From Rathayibacter caricis DSM 15933 (GTDB lineage Bacteria > Actinomycetota > Actinomycetes > Actinomycetales > Microbacteriaceae): DNA of 64,000 bases. The notes under the pieces are model-generated. The model saw nothing but the letters and a program-made list of their open reading frames with translations. It was not told the DNA's origin and did no database searches. The position numbers and the translations under genes are program-made. The stretch spans positions 310,001 through 374,000 of the forward strand of contig NZ_PZPL01000001.1 of the NCBI RefSeq assembly GCF_003044275.1, written 5' to 3'. Shown here piece after piece: positions 43,030-51,472 of the stretch (within the stretch, counting starts at the first letter, position 1; each line of letters opens with the position of its first letter).

Positions 43030-43995
43030 GTGAGCACTGCAGGGCCATCGTCTTTGAGCGAGTTGCTCCTCGATACGGGGATCGCAGCGGACATCTCCGA
43101 TGCCCGGCACCTGCGGATAGCGCTGCCCTTCCGTGACGTGATCCATGTGCATCTCGTCGTCGGCTCTCGTCCGCCTACTCCGTCCGAGATGCGGGCGCGC
43201 CGGGCGTCGGCGGACCCGGGCACGGTCACGGGGTTCGTGACACCCCGCGTGAACGCGGCAGCCCGACGCGTGGCGCTCGAGGACACGCGCTTCGCCCTCT
43301 TCGGCCTCGACGACGGCGTCGTGATCCTCGGAGGAGAGGAGCGGAGCACCCGCGGAGAGGAGCCGGCCCACCGCATCAGCCCTCGTGCGCCGTACGCGCG
43401 CTTCGCGCTCTACCGGGCGCTCGTGCGAACTCGGGAGCCCAGATCGCAGACGACCCTCGCCGGGGAGTGCGGCGTCTCGCAGATGAGCATCTCGAAGCTC
43501 CTCGCGGCGGACCCGGCTTTGGCCGGGAGGACCTCGGGCGGATGGCTCGCGCACGACCCGACGTCGCTCGTCGAGCGCTTCCTCGCCGACTATCCGGGCC
43601 CGGGCGGGCTCTCCGAGTTCTGGTTCTCTCCCCGCCCGGTCGTGGAGCAGGGGGAGATCGCGTCGACCACCGACGTCTCAGTGCTGCTCTCCGGTGACAC
43701 GGCCGCCGACCGTCTCGCCCCGTGGAGGATCCCGAGACGAGCGCGGGTCTACTGCGATCACAGTCTTCCGCTCGAGGAAGCCGGCTTCGGCCGGACCGAT
43801 CCCCGCGAGGCCTCGTTGCACGTCACGATCCCGGCGGACCGGACGATCCGGGCCACCGCGACAGCGTGGTACCCGGACGGCCGGACCGTCGATCCCCTCG
43901 TCGCCGCCTGGGACCTCCGGTCCACCGGTGGTGCCGATTCCTCCGAGGCAGTCGATCGCCTTCTGAGCACGGCGATGACGTCGTGGACGCGATGA
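43030..43995 (+). CDS. AbiEi-like HTH protein, putative antitoxin
   Basis: A 321-residue protein from a GTG at 43030; the ATG at 43023 is in another frame and stops at once. Residues 138-160 (RSQTTLAGECGVSQMSISKLLAADP) look like a helix-turn-helix. The N-terminal part (FRDVIHVHLVVGSRPP, TPRVNAAARRVALEDTRFALFGLDDGVVILGG) and the C-terminal part (WRIPRRARVYCDHSLPLEEAGF) match nothing well known. The gene overlaps a nucleotidyltransferase-like gene by ATGA, the arrangement of AbiEi/AbiEii toxin-antitoxin systems. The promoter region 42960-43022 is strikingly AT-rich for this genome, suggesting acquisition. Confidence 0.65.
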   Translation: MSTAGPSSLSELLLDTGIAADISDARHLRIALPFRDVIHVHLVVGSRPPTPSEMRARRASADPGTVTGFVTPRVNAAARRVALEDTRFALFGLDDGVVILGGEERSTRGEEPAHRISPRAPYARFALYRALVRTREPRSQTTLAGECGVSQMSISKLLAADPALAGRTSGGWLAHDPTSLVERFLADYPGPGGLSEFWFSPRPVVEQGEIASTTDVSVLLSGDTAADRLAPWRIPRRARVYCDHSLPLEEAGFGRTDPREASLHVTIPADRTIRATATAWYPDGRTVDPLVAAWDLRSTGGADSSEAVDRLLSTAMTSWTR

Positions 43996-44744
43996 GAGCC
44001 GTCGCGCTTCCTTCTCTGTCGCGCGCCGACGATGCAGCTTTTCTCGCCCTCCACGACGCCTCGCTCGCGATCGCCGATCTCGAGGAGGCCTGCATCGTCG
44101 GCGGTCAGATGGTGGCGCTCCTGTCCGCCGCCTTTCCGAGTCCGTCGACGACCACGCGCCGGACAGTCGACGCGGATGCCGCCGTCTCGCCCGTCATCGC
44201 GGCATCGGGAGCGCTTCACGCGAGTCTGACGTCTCGTGGATACACGTCGACGGCGGGCAACCACTACATCCTGGGCGAGCGTGAGATCGACGTCCTGGTA
44301 CCGGCGACCGGCGGCGGGTTCGAGAAGGCGGAGTACGGAGGACGCGGATTCGATGGTGCGCCCGGACTGCACCTCGCGTTGAGCGGCACGATCGCCCTCG
44401 ATGTCACGGCGGTCCTCCTCGCGGGCGCTCCCCTGCGGTTCGCCACTCGAGTGCCCGGAGTGGAGCGGGCGCTGATCGTCAAGGCGCTCGCGTACGAGTC
44501 GCGCCGATCGCAGAAGGACCTGGCGGACCTCTTCACACTGCTCCTCATCAGGGAGGCTCACGACGCCGATGCCCTCGGCGGCTGGCACATAGGCGACGCC
44601 GCCGCCCCCGGAGCTCGCCGGGACGCCGCGCTCGCGCTGCACCGGCTCGCAGGAGCGCCCGGCCTCCGCCTGATGTTGAGGGGATCGGACGTGCCGCAGG
44701 GGCGCTTCGCCTCCCTCATCCGCACCTACGTTGCGGAAAGCTGA
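43992..44744 (+). CDS. AbiEii-like nucleotidyltransferase, putative toxin
   Basis: Started at the ATG at 43992, overlapping the upstream stop (250 residues). The MNT-fold pattern is visible: CIVGGQMVALLSAAF, then RTVDADAAV with Asp60 and Asp62, a third acidic strand REIDVLVP (Asp100), and a later helix PGVERALIVKALAYESRRSQKDLADLFTLLL, which matches the Lys...KD signature of AbiEii/AbiGii-type enzymes. Such proteins modify RNA or protein acceptors with nucleotides and arrest growth during phage infection. Role in defence is inferred from the pair and motifs. Confidence 0.72.
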   Translation: MRAVALPSLSRADDAAFLALHDASLAIADLEEACIVGGQMVALLSAAFPSPSTTTRRTVDADAAVSPVIAASGALHASLTSRGYTSTAGNHYILGEREIDVLVPATGGGFEKAEYGGRGFDGAPGLHLALSGTIALDVTAVLLAGAPLRFATRVPGVERALIVKALAYESRRSQKDLADLFTLLLIREAHDADALGGWHIGDAAAPGARRDAALALHRLAGAPGLRLMLRGSDVPQGRFASLIRTYVAES

Positions 44745-44841
44745 CCCGCCGGGCCCGACATCCGGAGGCCGGAGTCCACCTCCGTCGAGAGGCGAGCGAG
44801 GGCACTCACGCCCTCCGAACCGAGCGGGCGGGTCCCCTAGC

Positions 44842-46374
44842 TCAACCGACCGATCCGGCTGCGACGCTCGCGAGGTACTCCTCGGAAGCTACCTCGGTTC
44901 GGAACTCGAGGATCTCCACCGCATGCGCCTTCAACTCAAGAAGCACCTCCTCAGGAGTCACGTAGAAGAACTCGCGTCGGAGGTTGATGCGATTCACCCG
45001 CTTGTCCGAGAACACCTGGTGCAGCATCGACTCGACCCCGACCGCGTCGTCGGCGAAGAACAGGGCGTGAACGTCGAAACGGAACGGCACCGAGGCGTCG
45101 CCCAGCTCGTTCACCCGGTCCATCGGCTCGAGACGCCTCGTCATGCCGATCTTGACCATCTGATCGCCGAACGCACCCCGATTGGAGATGACGTAGACGT
45201 AGCCCGCGCGGATGTTGGCCGCGCGATAGTCGACGTCGTGCAGCGCTCGATCGACATCCGCGATACGTGCACGCAGACGCTGGGCTCCCTCGGCGTCCCC
45301 GTTCGCTTCCAGCGCGGCGAGCGTGGCCGTGTAGTGCGCCTTCTCTTTGTCGAGCCGCTCGTGCTCTCGCGCCAGTTCCTGCTCGGCCTTGCGCTGCTCT
45401 CGCAGCTCCTCCCGACGGGCCCGCTCCATCTCCTTCTCCCGCTGGAGAGCCTGAAGATGCTGATTGGCGAGCTGGATCTCGGTCAGCCGCAAGTGGTGGT
45501 AGTCGGGATCGATGGTCAGCGTGATCATCTTTCCCTGACGCTCGATCATCTCGACCGCCTTGCTCAGGCGAGCCTGTGCGACGGCGAGGTTGCCTGCGCG
45601 GACCGTCTTGACGCAGTTCTCGGCTTCGGCGTTGTACGCGCGCAGCAGGATCTTCGTCATGTCGCTCACGAAGCGTCGACCCTGCGCTTCGGAGCCGTTG
45701 AAGGTGAAACCGCTCGATGCGCGGGCGGCGGTCTTGTCCCTGACCGCGGCTTTGATCCGGGACCGCACGCCCTCGAGCCGGGTCGCGAGATCGGCCGACG
45801 CCTCCGCCGGATGCTCGTAGTCGTACAGGCCGAGCTCCTGGATGTCTGCCGTCTGGCGGACACCGACGATCTGCGACAGGACGCCGTCGAGCTCACGCCC
45901 GCGGTCCAGGAGCTGTGCCTCCACTTCGGCAAGGGCGGCCCGCACGGAAGCCGCTCGCGCCTCCTCCTGCGCCGAGCGCGACTCGAGTTCCTGCTGCCAT
46001 CGGCTCTGCTCCTCGGCGATCTCCATGCGCCGACGGTTCTTCTCCGCGTCGAGCTCGGTGAGATCAAGGATTCCGTAGCGCTCAAGAGCGTCCTCGAGCT
46101 CGGCGACGCGCGACCCCAGTTCCCTCGCCCTCTTCCTCGCCCCGAAGAAGGGGACATCGACGCCTGGAGAGGCATCGGCAGCGGAGTCCGCGGTGCTCTG
46201 CTCCGCTCGCTTCTCCGCGCGGCGGCTCTCACGCCGGGACACCGGCTCCCGGTCAGCGTTCGTCTCGGTGACCGGAGCCACCGGGTGGGTGTGCTCCGTC
46301 CATGAGGCACCGTCCCAGTACCGGAGTATCGACGGATCGGTCGGGTCGGGGTACCAGTTGGCTGCGGCGCTCAC
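44842..46374 (-). CDS. DUF2510-coiled coil-DUF4041-GIY-YIG (T5orf172-like) protein
   Basis: Started at the GTG at 46374 (510 residues), directly before AANWYPDPTDPSILRYWDGASWTEHTHP, a DUF2510 domain; ATGs at 46395 and 46455 are possible but add an unrelated leader. Then come Arg/Glu-rich helices, a DUF4041-like core (GFTFNGSEAQGRRFVSDMTKILLRAYNAEAENCVKTVRAGNL), and a long coiled coil (QALQREKEMERARREELREQRKAEQELAREHERLDKEKAHY). The end is a T5orf172/Mug113-type GIY-YIG domain: GYVYVISN, MVKIGMTRR, and Glu in VESMLHQVF. Related proteins occur in phages and defence islands. Function unproven. Confidence 0.85.
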   Translation of the reverse strand: MSAAANWYPDPTDPSILRYWDGASWTEHTHPVAPVTETNADREPVSRRESRRAEKRAEQSTADSAADASPGVDVPFFGARKRARELGSRVAELEDALERYGILDLTELDAEKNRRRMEIAEEQSRWQQELESRSAQEEARAASVRAALAEVEAQLLDRGRELDGVLSQIVGVRQTADIQELGLYDYEHPAEASADLATRLEGVRSRIKAAVRDKTAARASSGFTFNGSEAQGRRFVSDMTKILLRAYNAEAENCVKTVRAGNLAVAQARLSKAVEMIERQGKMITLTIDPDYHHLRLTEIQLANQHLQALQREKEMERARREELREQRKAEQELAREHERLDKEKAHYTATLAALEANGDAEGAQRLRARIADVDRALHDVDYRAANIRAGYVYVISNRGAFGDQMVKIGMTRRLEPMDRVNELGDASVPFRFDVHALFFADDAVGVESMLHQVFSDKRVNRINLRREFFYVTPEEVLLELKAHAVEILEFRTEVASEEYLASVAAGSVG

Positions 46375-46494
46375 GAGTCCGAGCGTAAAGGGCATCTGTC
46401 GGCCAAGTGTTCGCCTCTCGGTGCGACACGGGAAATCTCCGGTACTCCGGCTCACAGAACAGCAGAAAGACTCTGATCGCCTTTCATCTACCCG

Positions 46495-48756
46495 CTACAG
46501 CATGAGCGCGTGCTCCCCCGCCGCCAGCTCGCGGTCCTCGGCGCCGGGCGAGCGGACGACCGCGGTCGATCCCTCCGGGACCGTGACGGCGAGCTGGACG
46601 CCCTCGGCGGTGCGGTCCCAGCGCACGCGGGCGAGGCCGTGCGGGGTCTCGAGGGTCGACTCCGCCCACTGCAGCCGGTCGCCGGGCTGGGGGGCGACGA
46701 GGATGCGGGAGTAGCCGGGCTCGAGCGGGGCGAGGCCGCCGACGACGCGGTGCAGCCAGTCGGCGACGGCGCCCAGGGCGTAGTGGTTGAAGCTCGTCAT
46801 CTCGCCGGGGTTGATGGTGCCGTCGGGGAGCATCGAGTCCCAGCGCTCCCAGATCGTGGTCGCACCCATGGTCACGGGGTAGAGCCACGACGGGCACTCG
46901 CGCTGCAGGAGGAGGCGGTAGGCGGCGTCGACGTGACCGGTCGACGACAGGGCGTCGGTGATGAACGGAGTGCCGGCGAAGCCCGTCGAGATCGTGTAGC
47001 CGCTCTCGGCCACGAGCTCCTCGAGCCGGTCGCCGGCCCAGCCGAGCTCGTCGTCGTCGAGGAGGCCGAAGACGATCGCGAGGGAGTAGACGGTCGTGCA
47101 GTCGCTGACGATCCGGCGGTCGGCGACGTACTGCGAGCGGAAACCCGTGCGCAGGCGCTCGGCCAGCTCGGCGAACTCGGCCCGCTCCTCCTCGAGGCCC
47201 AGCACCGCGGCGCTGTCGGCGACGATCCGGGCGGTGCGGTACGCGCAGGCCGTGGCGACGACTCCGGTGTCGGCCTTCGCGTCGGCGGGGTCGTCGGGTG
47301 CCGCGTCGGGGTCGAGCCAGTCGCCGAACTGGAAGCCGGTGTCCCAGACGTCGGTGCCCGAGAGCTTCGAGCGGACGCGGCGGGCGTGCGAAGCCATCGA
47401 CGGGAACGACTCCTCGAGCACGGTCGGGTCGCCGTAGGCCTCCCAGACGGCCCACGGCACCCAGGCGGCCGCGTCGCTCCAGAGCGCGGTGGAGTCCATC
47501 GGCGGGAAGTCCGTGCCGGCGGCGCGGCGCTTGAGCACGTCCGGCACGACGAACGGCACGGCGCCGTCGTGATGGGTCTGCTCGAGGGCGAGGTCGCGCA
47601 GCCAGTCGCGGAGGAAGTCCTGCGCGTCGGCGAGGTACACGGCGGTCGGTGCGAACGCGGCGATGTCGCCGGTCCAGCCCAGGCGCTCGTCGCGCTGCGG
47701 GCAGTCGGTGGGGACGTCGAGGAAGTTGCCGACCATGCCGCGGTAGACGTTGTCGTGCAGCTGATTCACGAGCTCGTCGGAGCTGCGGAAGGTGCCGATG
47801 CGGCGCAGGTCGCTGCTCGCGACGACCGCGGCGAGGGCGCCGGGCTCGAGGGCGCCGGGCTCGAGGGCGCCGGGCCAGCCGTCGATCTCGGCGTAGCGGA
47901 AGCCGTGGAACGTCAGCGTCGGCTCGAACACGTCCTCGCCGCCCGAGAGCGTGAAGCGGTCGGTCGCCTTCGCCTCGCGCAGCGGGCGCACGCCCAGCTC
48001 GTCGTCCTCGAGGACCTCCGCGTGGCGCACCGTGACGACGGTCCCCTCCGGACCCTGCACCCGGACGCGCAGCCAGCCGACGAGGTTCTCGCCGAAGTCG
48101 ACGAGGGTTCGGCCGGACGGGCTGGTCCAGATCCGCTGGGGCGCGACCTCGCGCAGGCGCCGGACCGGCGGGGCGAGGTACGGCTCGAGGAGCCTCAGGT
48201 CGACGTCGAGCTCGTGCACGCCCGACCAGCCGGAGTCGTCGAAGCCCGGACGGTTCCAGCCGTGCGGCTCGCGGCGGGCGTCGATGTCCTGGCCGTCGTA
48301 GATGCTGTCGGCGGTGGTCGCGCCCGCGCCGGCCCTCCAGCCCTCGCCCGTGGCGACGATCTGCTCGAACCCGTCGGCGAAGCGGAGGCGCAGCTCGGCG
48401 AAGCCCGCGATCTCGTCGCCGTAGGGCGCGGCTCCCTCGCCCCAGGTCAGGCGACCCCGGTACCAGCCGTCGCCCAGGGCGAGGCCGAGGGTCACGGAGT
48501 CGGTGCCGATCAGGGCGGTGACGTCGTGCTCGGAGTAGCGCAGGCGCCACTCGTAGCTGGTCCAGCCGGGCGTGAAGAGCTCGTCCGAGACGGGGACGCC
48601 GTCGATCCAGGCCTCGACGATCCCGAGCGCCGACAGCCGGAGGACGGCCGAGACGACGGCACCGTGGCCGGTCTCGAGCGCGGTCTCGCGGCGGAGGAGG
48701 GGCGCGCCGTCGAGGGCGTCGTCGGGGGCTGCGAAGCGGGCGGTCCAGTCGGTCAT
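46495..48756 (-). CDS. Alpha-L-rhamnosidase (GH78)
   Basis: Started at the ATG at 48756, overlapping the LacI stop (753 residues); the frame remains open upstream through the LacI gene, but that part is a shadow. The N-terminal beta domains carry VEAWIDGVPVSDELFTPGWTSYEWRLRYSEHDVT and GDGWYRGRL, typical of GH78. The (alpha/alpha)6 barrel contains DVPTDCPQRDERLGWTGDI with the catalytic acid region, WDTGFQFGDWLDPD, and TTIWERWDSMLPDGTINPGEMTSFNHYALGAVADWLHR. No signal peptide: it trims rhamnose from imported oligosaccharides or glycosides. An in-frame triplicated EPGAL unit lies at 47833-47875. Confidence 0.95.
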   Translation of the reverse strand: MTDWTARFAAPDDALDGAPLLRRETALETGHGAVVSAVLRLSALGIVEAWIDGVPVSDELFTPGWTSYEWRLRYSEHDVTALIGTDSVTLGLALGDGWYRGRLTWGEGAAPYGDEIAGFAELRLRFADGFEQIVATGEGWRAGAGATTADSIYDGQDIDARREPHGWNRPGFDDSGWSGVHELDVDLRLLEPYLAPPVRRLREVAPQRIWTSPSGRTLVDFGENLVGWLRVRVQGPEGTVVTVRHAEVLEDDELGVRPLREAKATDRFTLSGGEDVFEPTLTFHGFRYAEIDGWPGALEPGALEPGALAAVVASSDLRRIGTFRSSDELVNQLHDNVYRGMVGNFLDVPTDCPQRDERLGWTGDIAAFAPTAVYLADAQDFLRDWLRDLALEQTHHDGAVPFVVPDVLKRRAAGTDFPPMDSTALWSDAAAWVPWAVWEAYGDPTVLEESFPSMASHARRVRSKLSGTDVWDTGFQFGDWLDPDAAPDDPADAKADTGVVATACAYRTARIVADSAAVLGLEEERAEFAELAERLRTGFRSQYVADRRIVSDCTTVYSLAIVFGLLDDDELGWAGDRLEELVAESGYTISTGFAGTPFITDALSSTGHVDAAYRLLLQRECPSWLYPVTMGATTIWERWDSMLPDGTINPGEMTSFNHYALGAVADWLHRVVGGLAPLEPGYSRILVAPQPGDRLQWAESTLETPHGLARVRWDRTAEGVQLAVTVPEGSTAVVRSPGAEDRELAAGEHALML
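47833..47875. repeat. 15-base tandem repeat inside the rhamnosidase gene
   Basis: GAGGGCGCCGGGCTC is repeated at 47833-47847 and 47848-47862 and again, cut short, at 47863-47875. It encodes the in-frame peptide PGALEPGALEPGAL in a loop, so a change in copy number keeps the frame. Confidence 0.85.
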
Positions 48757-49820
48757 CGTCGTCCTTCTGTGGTGGTGGGGTCGTCGGTCGCGCCGACGAG
48801 CGGGGCGGAGGAGGAGCGGGCGCGCAGCACCGGCTCCACCTCGAAGTGCGTCGGCTCCGTCCGTCCGGCCAGACGCTCGAGGAGCAGCCGGACGGCCCGC
48901 TCGCCGAGGTCCTCGCCGGACTGGTCGATCGTCGTCAGGGAGATGCCCGGATGGGCGGCGACCTCGATGTCGTCGTAGCCGACGATCGAGAGCTGCTCGG
49001 CCGACAGGCCGGCGTCGGCGCGAGCCCAGAGGGCGTCGAGCGCGAGAGCGTCGTTGCCCGCGAACAGCGCGGTCGGACGATCTGGAGAGCGGAACAGCTC
49101 GAGCGAGCGGGCGTAGGCGTCGTCCTGGCCGGGCCCCAGATGGACGACCTCCGGCTCGAGTCCCGCTGCCCGCATCCGCTCCTCGTACCGGGCGAGACGG
49201 ACGGCGTGCGGAGCGCCGAGGACGCGGCGGACGATGTCCTCGCTCACGGTCAGGTGCGCGATGCGCCGGTGGCCGAGTCCGAGCAGGTGGTCCATCAGCT
49301 GATCGGTGCCGGAGACGTCGTCGTTGGTGACGGTGTCGTAGCCGACGGAGTCGTCGTGCCGGCCGAGCATGACGATCGGGGTGTGCAGGGCGAGCTTCTC
49401 GAGCCACGACGGCTCGACCATCGGCGAGACGGCGATCAGGCCGTCGACCTGGCGGTCGACGAGCGCCTCGATCGCCCGGAAGCCCTCGCGGGAGTCGCTC
49501 TGGGCCGGGGCGACGATCAGCTGGTAGCGGCTGCCGTCGAGCGCGGCGGCGGCACCCGTGACGATGCGGTTGAAGAAGGAGTTGTCGAGCTGGGGCACCT
49601 CGACGCCGATGGTGAAGCTGGCACCGCGCATGGCCCTGGCGGCGACGCTGGGCCGGTAGCCGAGCTCGTCGATCGCCGCGGCGACTCGCTCGCGCATGGC
49701 GGGGCTCACTCCGTAGGCGTTGCGGATGACCTTCGAGACCGCTGCCCGCGAGACTCCGGCACGCAGCGCGACGTCCTGGATGGTGGCCGGTCCGCGGGGT
49801 CGTCCGTCGGTCGCGCTCAT
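48753..49820 (-). CDS. LacI-family repressor of the rhamnoside locus
   Basis: Started at the ATG at 49820 (355 residues). The HTH is typical: ATIQDVALRAGVSRAAVSKVIRNAYGVSPAMRERVAAAIDELGYRPSVAARAMRG, with hinge AARAMRG, and the periplasmic-binding-like sugar domain follows (IGVEVPQLDNSFFNRIVTGAAAAL; SIVGYDDIEVAAHPGISLTTIDQSGEDLGERAVRLLLERL). It overlaps the rhamnosidase gene by ATGA and is divergent from the ABC-importer operon. CACGAATTCGTG in the space between is the probable operator. The inducer is likely rhamnose or a rhamnoside. Confidence 0.94.
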   Translation of the reverse strand: MSATDGRPRGPATIQDVALRAGVSRAAVSKVIRNAYGVSPAMRERVAAAIDELGYRPSVAARAMRGASFTIGVEVPQLDNSFFNRIVTGAAAALDGSRYQLIVAPAQSDSREGFRAIEALVDRQVDGLIAVSPMVEPSWLEKLALHTPIVMLGRHDDSVGYDTVTNDDVSGTDQLMDHLLGLGHRRIAHLTVSEDIVRRVLGAPHAVRLARYEERMRAAGLEPEVVHLGPGQDDAYARSLELFRSPDRPTALFAGNDALALDALWARADAGLSAEQLSIVGYDDIEVAAHPGISLTTIDQSGEDLGERAVRLLLERLAGRTEPTHFEVEPVLRARSSSAPLVGATDDPTTTEGRR

Positions 49821-49913
49821 CGCGGTCCCCTCGTCGTGATGCTCGGCGGTCCTCCGCCGGACGGCTTCGGGAGCGACGCCGCGAACGCCACTGTAACGCG
49901 CGGAGCACGATTC

Positions 49914-49944
49914 TGTAGATCGGTCCACGAATTCGTGTAGATCG
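49914..49944. promoter_or_regulatory. LacI operator candidate CACGAATTCGTG with flanking direct repeats
   Basis: A perfect 12-base palindrome at 49926-49937 lies between two copies of TGTAGATCG (49914-49922 and 49936-49944), immediately before the -35 box of the divergent importer operon. Confidence 0.7.
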
Positions 49945-49945
49945 A

Positions 49946-49975
49946 TTGACACGTTTCACGGCGCCGACGTATGTT
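49946..49975 (+). promoter_or_regulatory. Promoter of the ABC importer operon
   Basis: TTGACA (49946-49951), an 18-base spacer, and TATGTT (49970-49975) form a sigma-70-like promoter. The candidate LacI site abuts the -35 box, so binding would block polymerase. Confidence 0.72.
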
Positions 49976-50072
49976 CTCCCTGCGCGGCCCGCCGGACGGC
50001 CCTCCGGCCACTGCGGCCGACCGCCGCAGGGCACCCCGCAACAACGAAGTTGTCTTTACATGGAGGTAAAGG

Positions 50073-51389
50073 ATGTCGACCCGACAGAACCGGCGAGCAG
50101 TGCTCGCCCTCGGCGCAGGAGGAGCGGCGCTCGCTCTCGCGCTCACCGGCTGCAGCACCGGCGGCGGCGATTCCGCCGACGGATCGACGCTGTCGATCCT
50201 CATCGACAACACGGAGCTCGCCGGCGCCCAGATGGACGCCCTGGTCACCGCCTACAAGGAGGTGAACCCCGACGTCACGATCGAGGTCGAGACCCGCCCC
50301 GCCGGCAGCGAGGGCGACAACGTCGTCAAGACCCGCCTGGCCACGGGCGAGATGGCCGACCTGTTCGGCTACAACTCCGGATCGCTGTTCCAGGCGCTGA
50401 ACCCGGACCAGAACCTCGCCGACCTCTCGGACGTCGAGTGGAAGGACTCGCTGACCGAGGACTTCCAGCGCGTCGTCTCGACCGAGTCCGGCTTCTACGG
50501 CGCTCCGCTGGGCCAGTCCTTCGGCGGCGCGGTGCTCTACAACAAGGACGTGTACGCCGAGCTCGGCCTCTCGGTCCCGACGACGTGGGACGAGTTCCTC
50601 GCGAACAGCGAGGCGATCAAGGCCGCCGGCGACGTCGCCCCGATCGTGCAGACCTACGGCGACACCTGGACCTCGCAGCTCATGGTCCTCGGCGACTTCG
50701 CCAACGTCCTCGCCGAGAACCCGGACTGGGCCGACGAGTACACGGCCGGCGACGCGAAGTACGTCGACCAGCCCGCTCTGGCCGGTTTCGAGCACCTGCA
50801 GGAGGCCGGCGAGGCCGGGCTGTTCAACGAGGACTTCGCCTCGGCGACCTACGACGACGGCGTGCGGATGGTCGCCACCGGCGAGGGAGCGCAGTACCCG
50901 ATGCTGACGTTCGCGTCGCAGCCCCTCGTTGCCAACTACCCCGACGCGGCGCAGACGGTCGGCACGTTCCCCCTCCCCGGCGAGTCGGCGGACTCGAACC
51001 CGCTCACCGTCTGGCAGCCCGGCGCGGTCTACGTCTCGAAGACCGTCGAGGGCGAGAAGCTCGAGGCGGCGAAGGACTTCCTCGCGTTCCTCGTCTCGCC
51101 CGAGAGCTGCGACATCCAGAGCGAGCAGACCGTCGTGCAGGGCCCGTACGTCATCGACGGCTGCGACCTCCCCGAGGACGTCCCCGCGATGATCTCGGAC
51201 ATGCAGCCCTACTTCGACAGCGGGGACACGGCGCCCGCGCTGGAGTTCCTCTCGCCCATCAAGGGACCTGCGCTCGAGCAGATCACCGTGGCCGTCGGCT
51301 CCGGGATCACCTCGGCCGCCGAGGGCGCCCAGCAGTACGACGACGACGTGACCAAGCAGGCCCAGCAGCTCGGCCTCGAGGGCTGGTGA
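50073..51389 (+). CDS. Sugar ABC-transporter substrate-binding lipoprotein
   Basis: A 438-residue protein from the ATG at 50073, behind GGAGGTAAAGG. A lipoprotein signal ends in ALTGC (Cys27). The body is a family-1 solute-binding protein: LSILIDNTELAGAQMDALVTAYKEVNPDVTIEVETRPAGSEGDNVVKTRLATGEMADLFGYNSG and GAPLGQSFGGAVLYNKDVYAELGLSVPTTWDEFL. First gene of the importer operon, with two permeases following. It captures an oligosaccharide, probably containing rhamnose, on the outer face of the membrane. Confidence 0.93.
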   Translation: MSTRQNRRAVLALGAGGAALALALTGCSTGGGDSADGSTLSILIDNTELAGAQMDALVTAYKEVNPDVTIEVETRPAGSEGDNVVKTRLATGEMADLFGYNSGSLFQALNPDQNLADLSDVEWKDSLTEDFQRVVSTESGFYGAPLGQSFGGAVLYNKDVYAELGLSVPTTWDEFLANSEAIKAAGDVAPIVQTYGDTWTSQLMVLGDFANVLAENPDWADEYTAGDAKYVDQPALAGFEHLQEAGEAGLFNEDFASATYDDGVRMVATGEGAQYPMLTFASQPLVANYPDAAQTVGTFPLPGESADSNPLTVWQPGAVYVSKTVEGEKLEAAKDFLAFLVSPESCDIQSEQTVVQGPYVIDGCDLPEDVPAMISDMQPYFDSGDTAPALEFLSPIKGPALEQITVAVGSGITSAAEGAQQYDDDVTKQAQQLGLEGW

Positions 51390-51472
51390 CCGGCGGGGCT
51401 CCGGCCCCGCACCCCGGGGGCGGCGCACGTCGCGCCGCCCCTCCCCCTTCCCGCCCGATCGACGGAGATCCG

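Noticed and set aside
48757..50034. N-terminal extension of the rhamnosidase frame to 50034
   Set aside because: It runs through the LacI gene in a shadow frame and is Arg/Pro-rich. GH78 similarity begins at the ATG at 48756.
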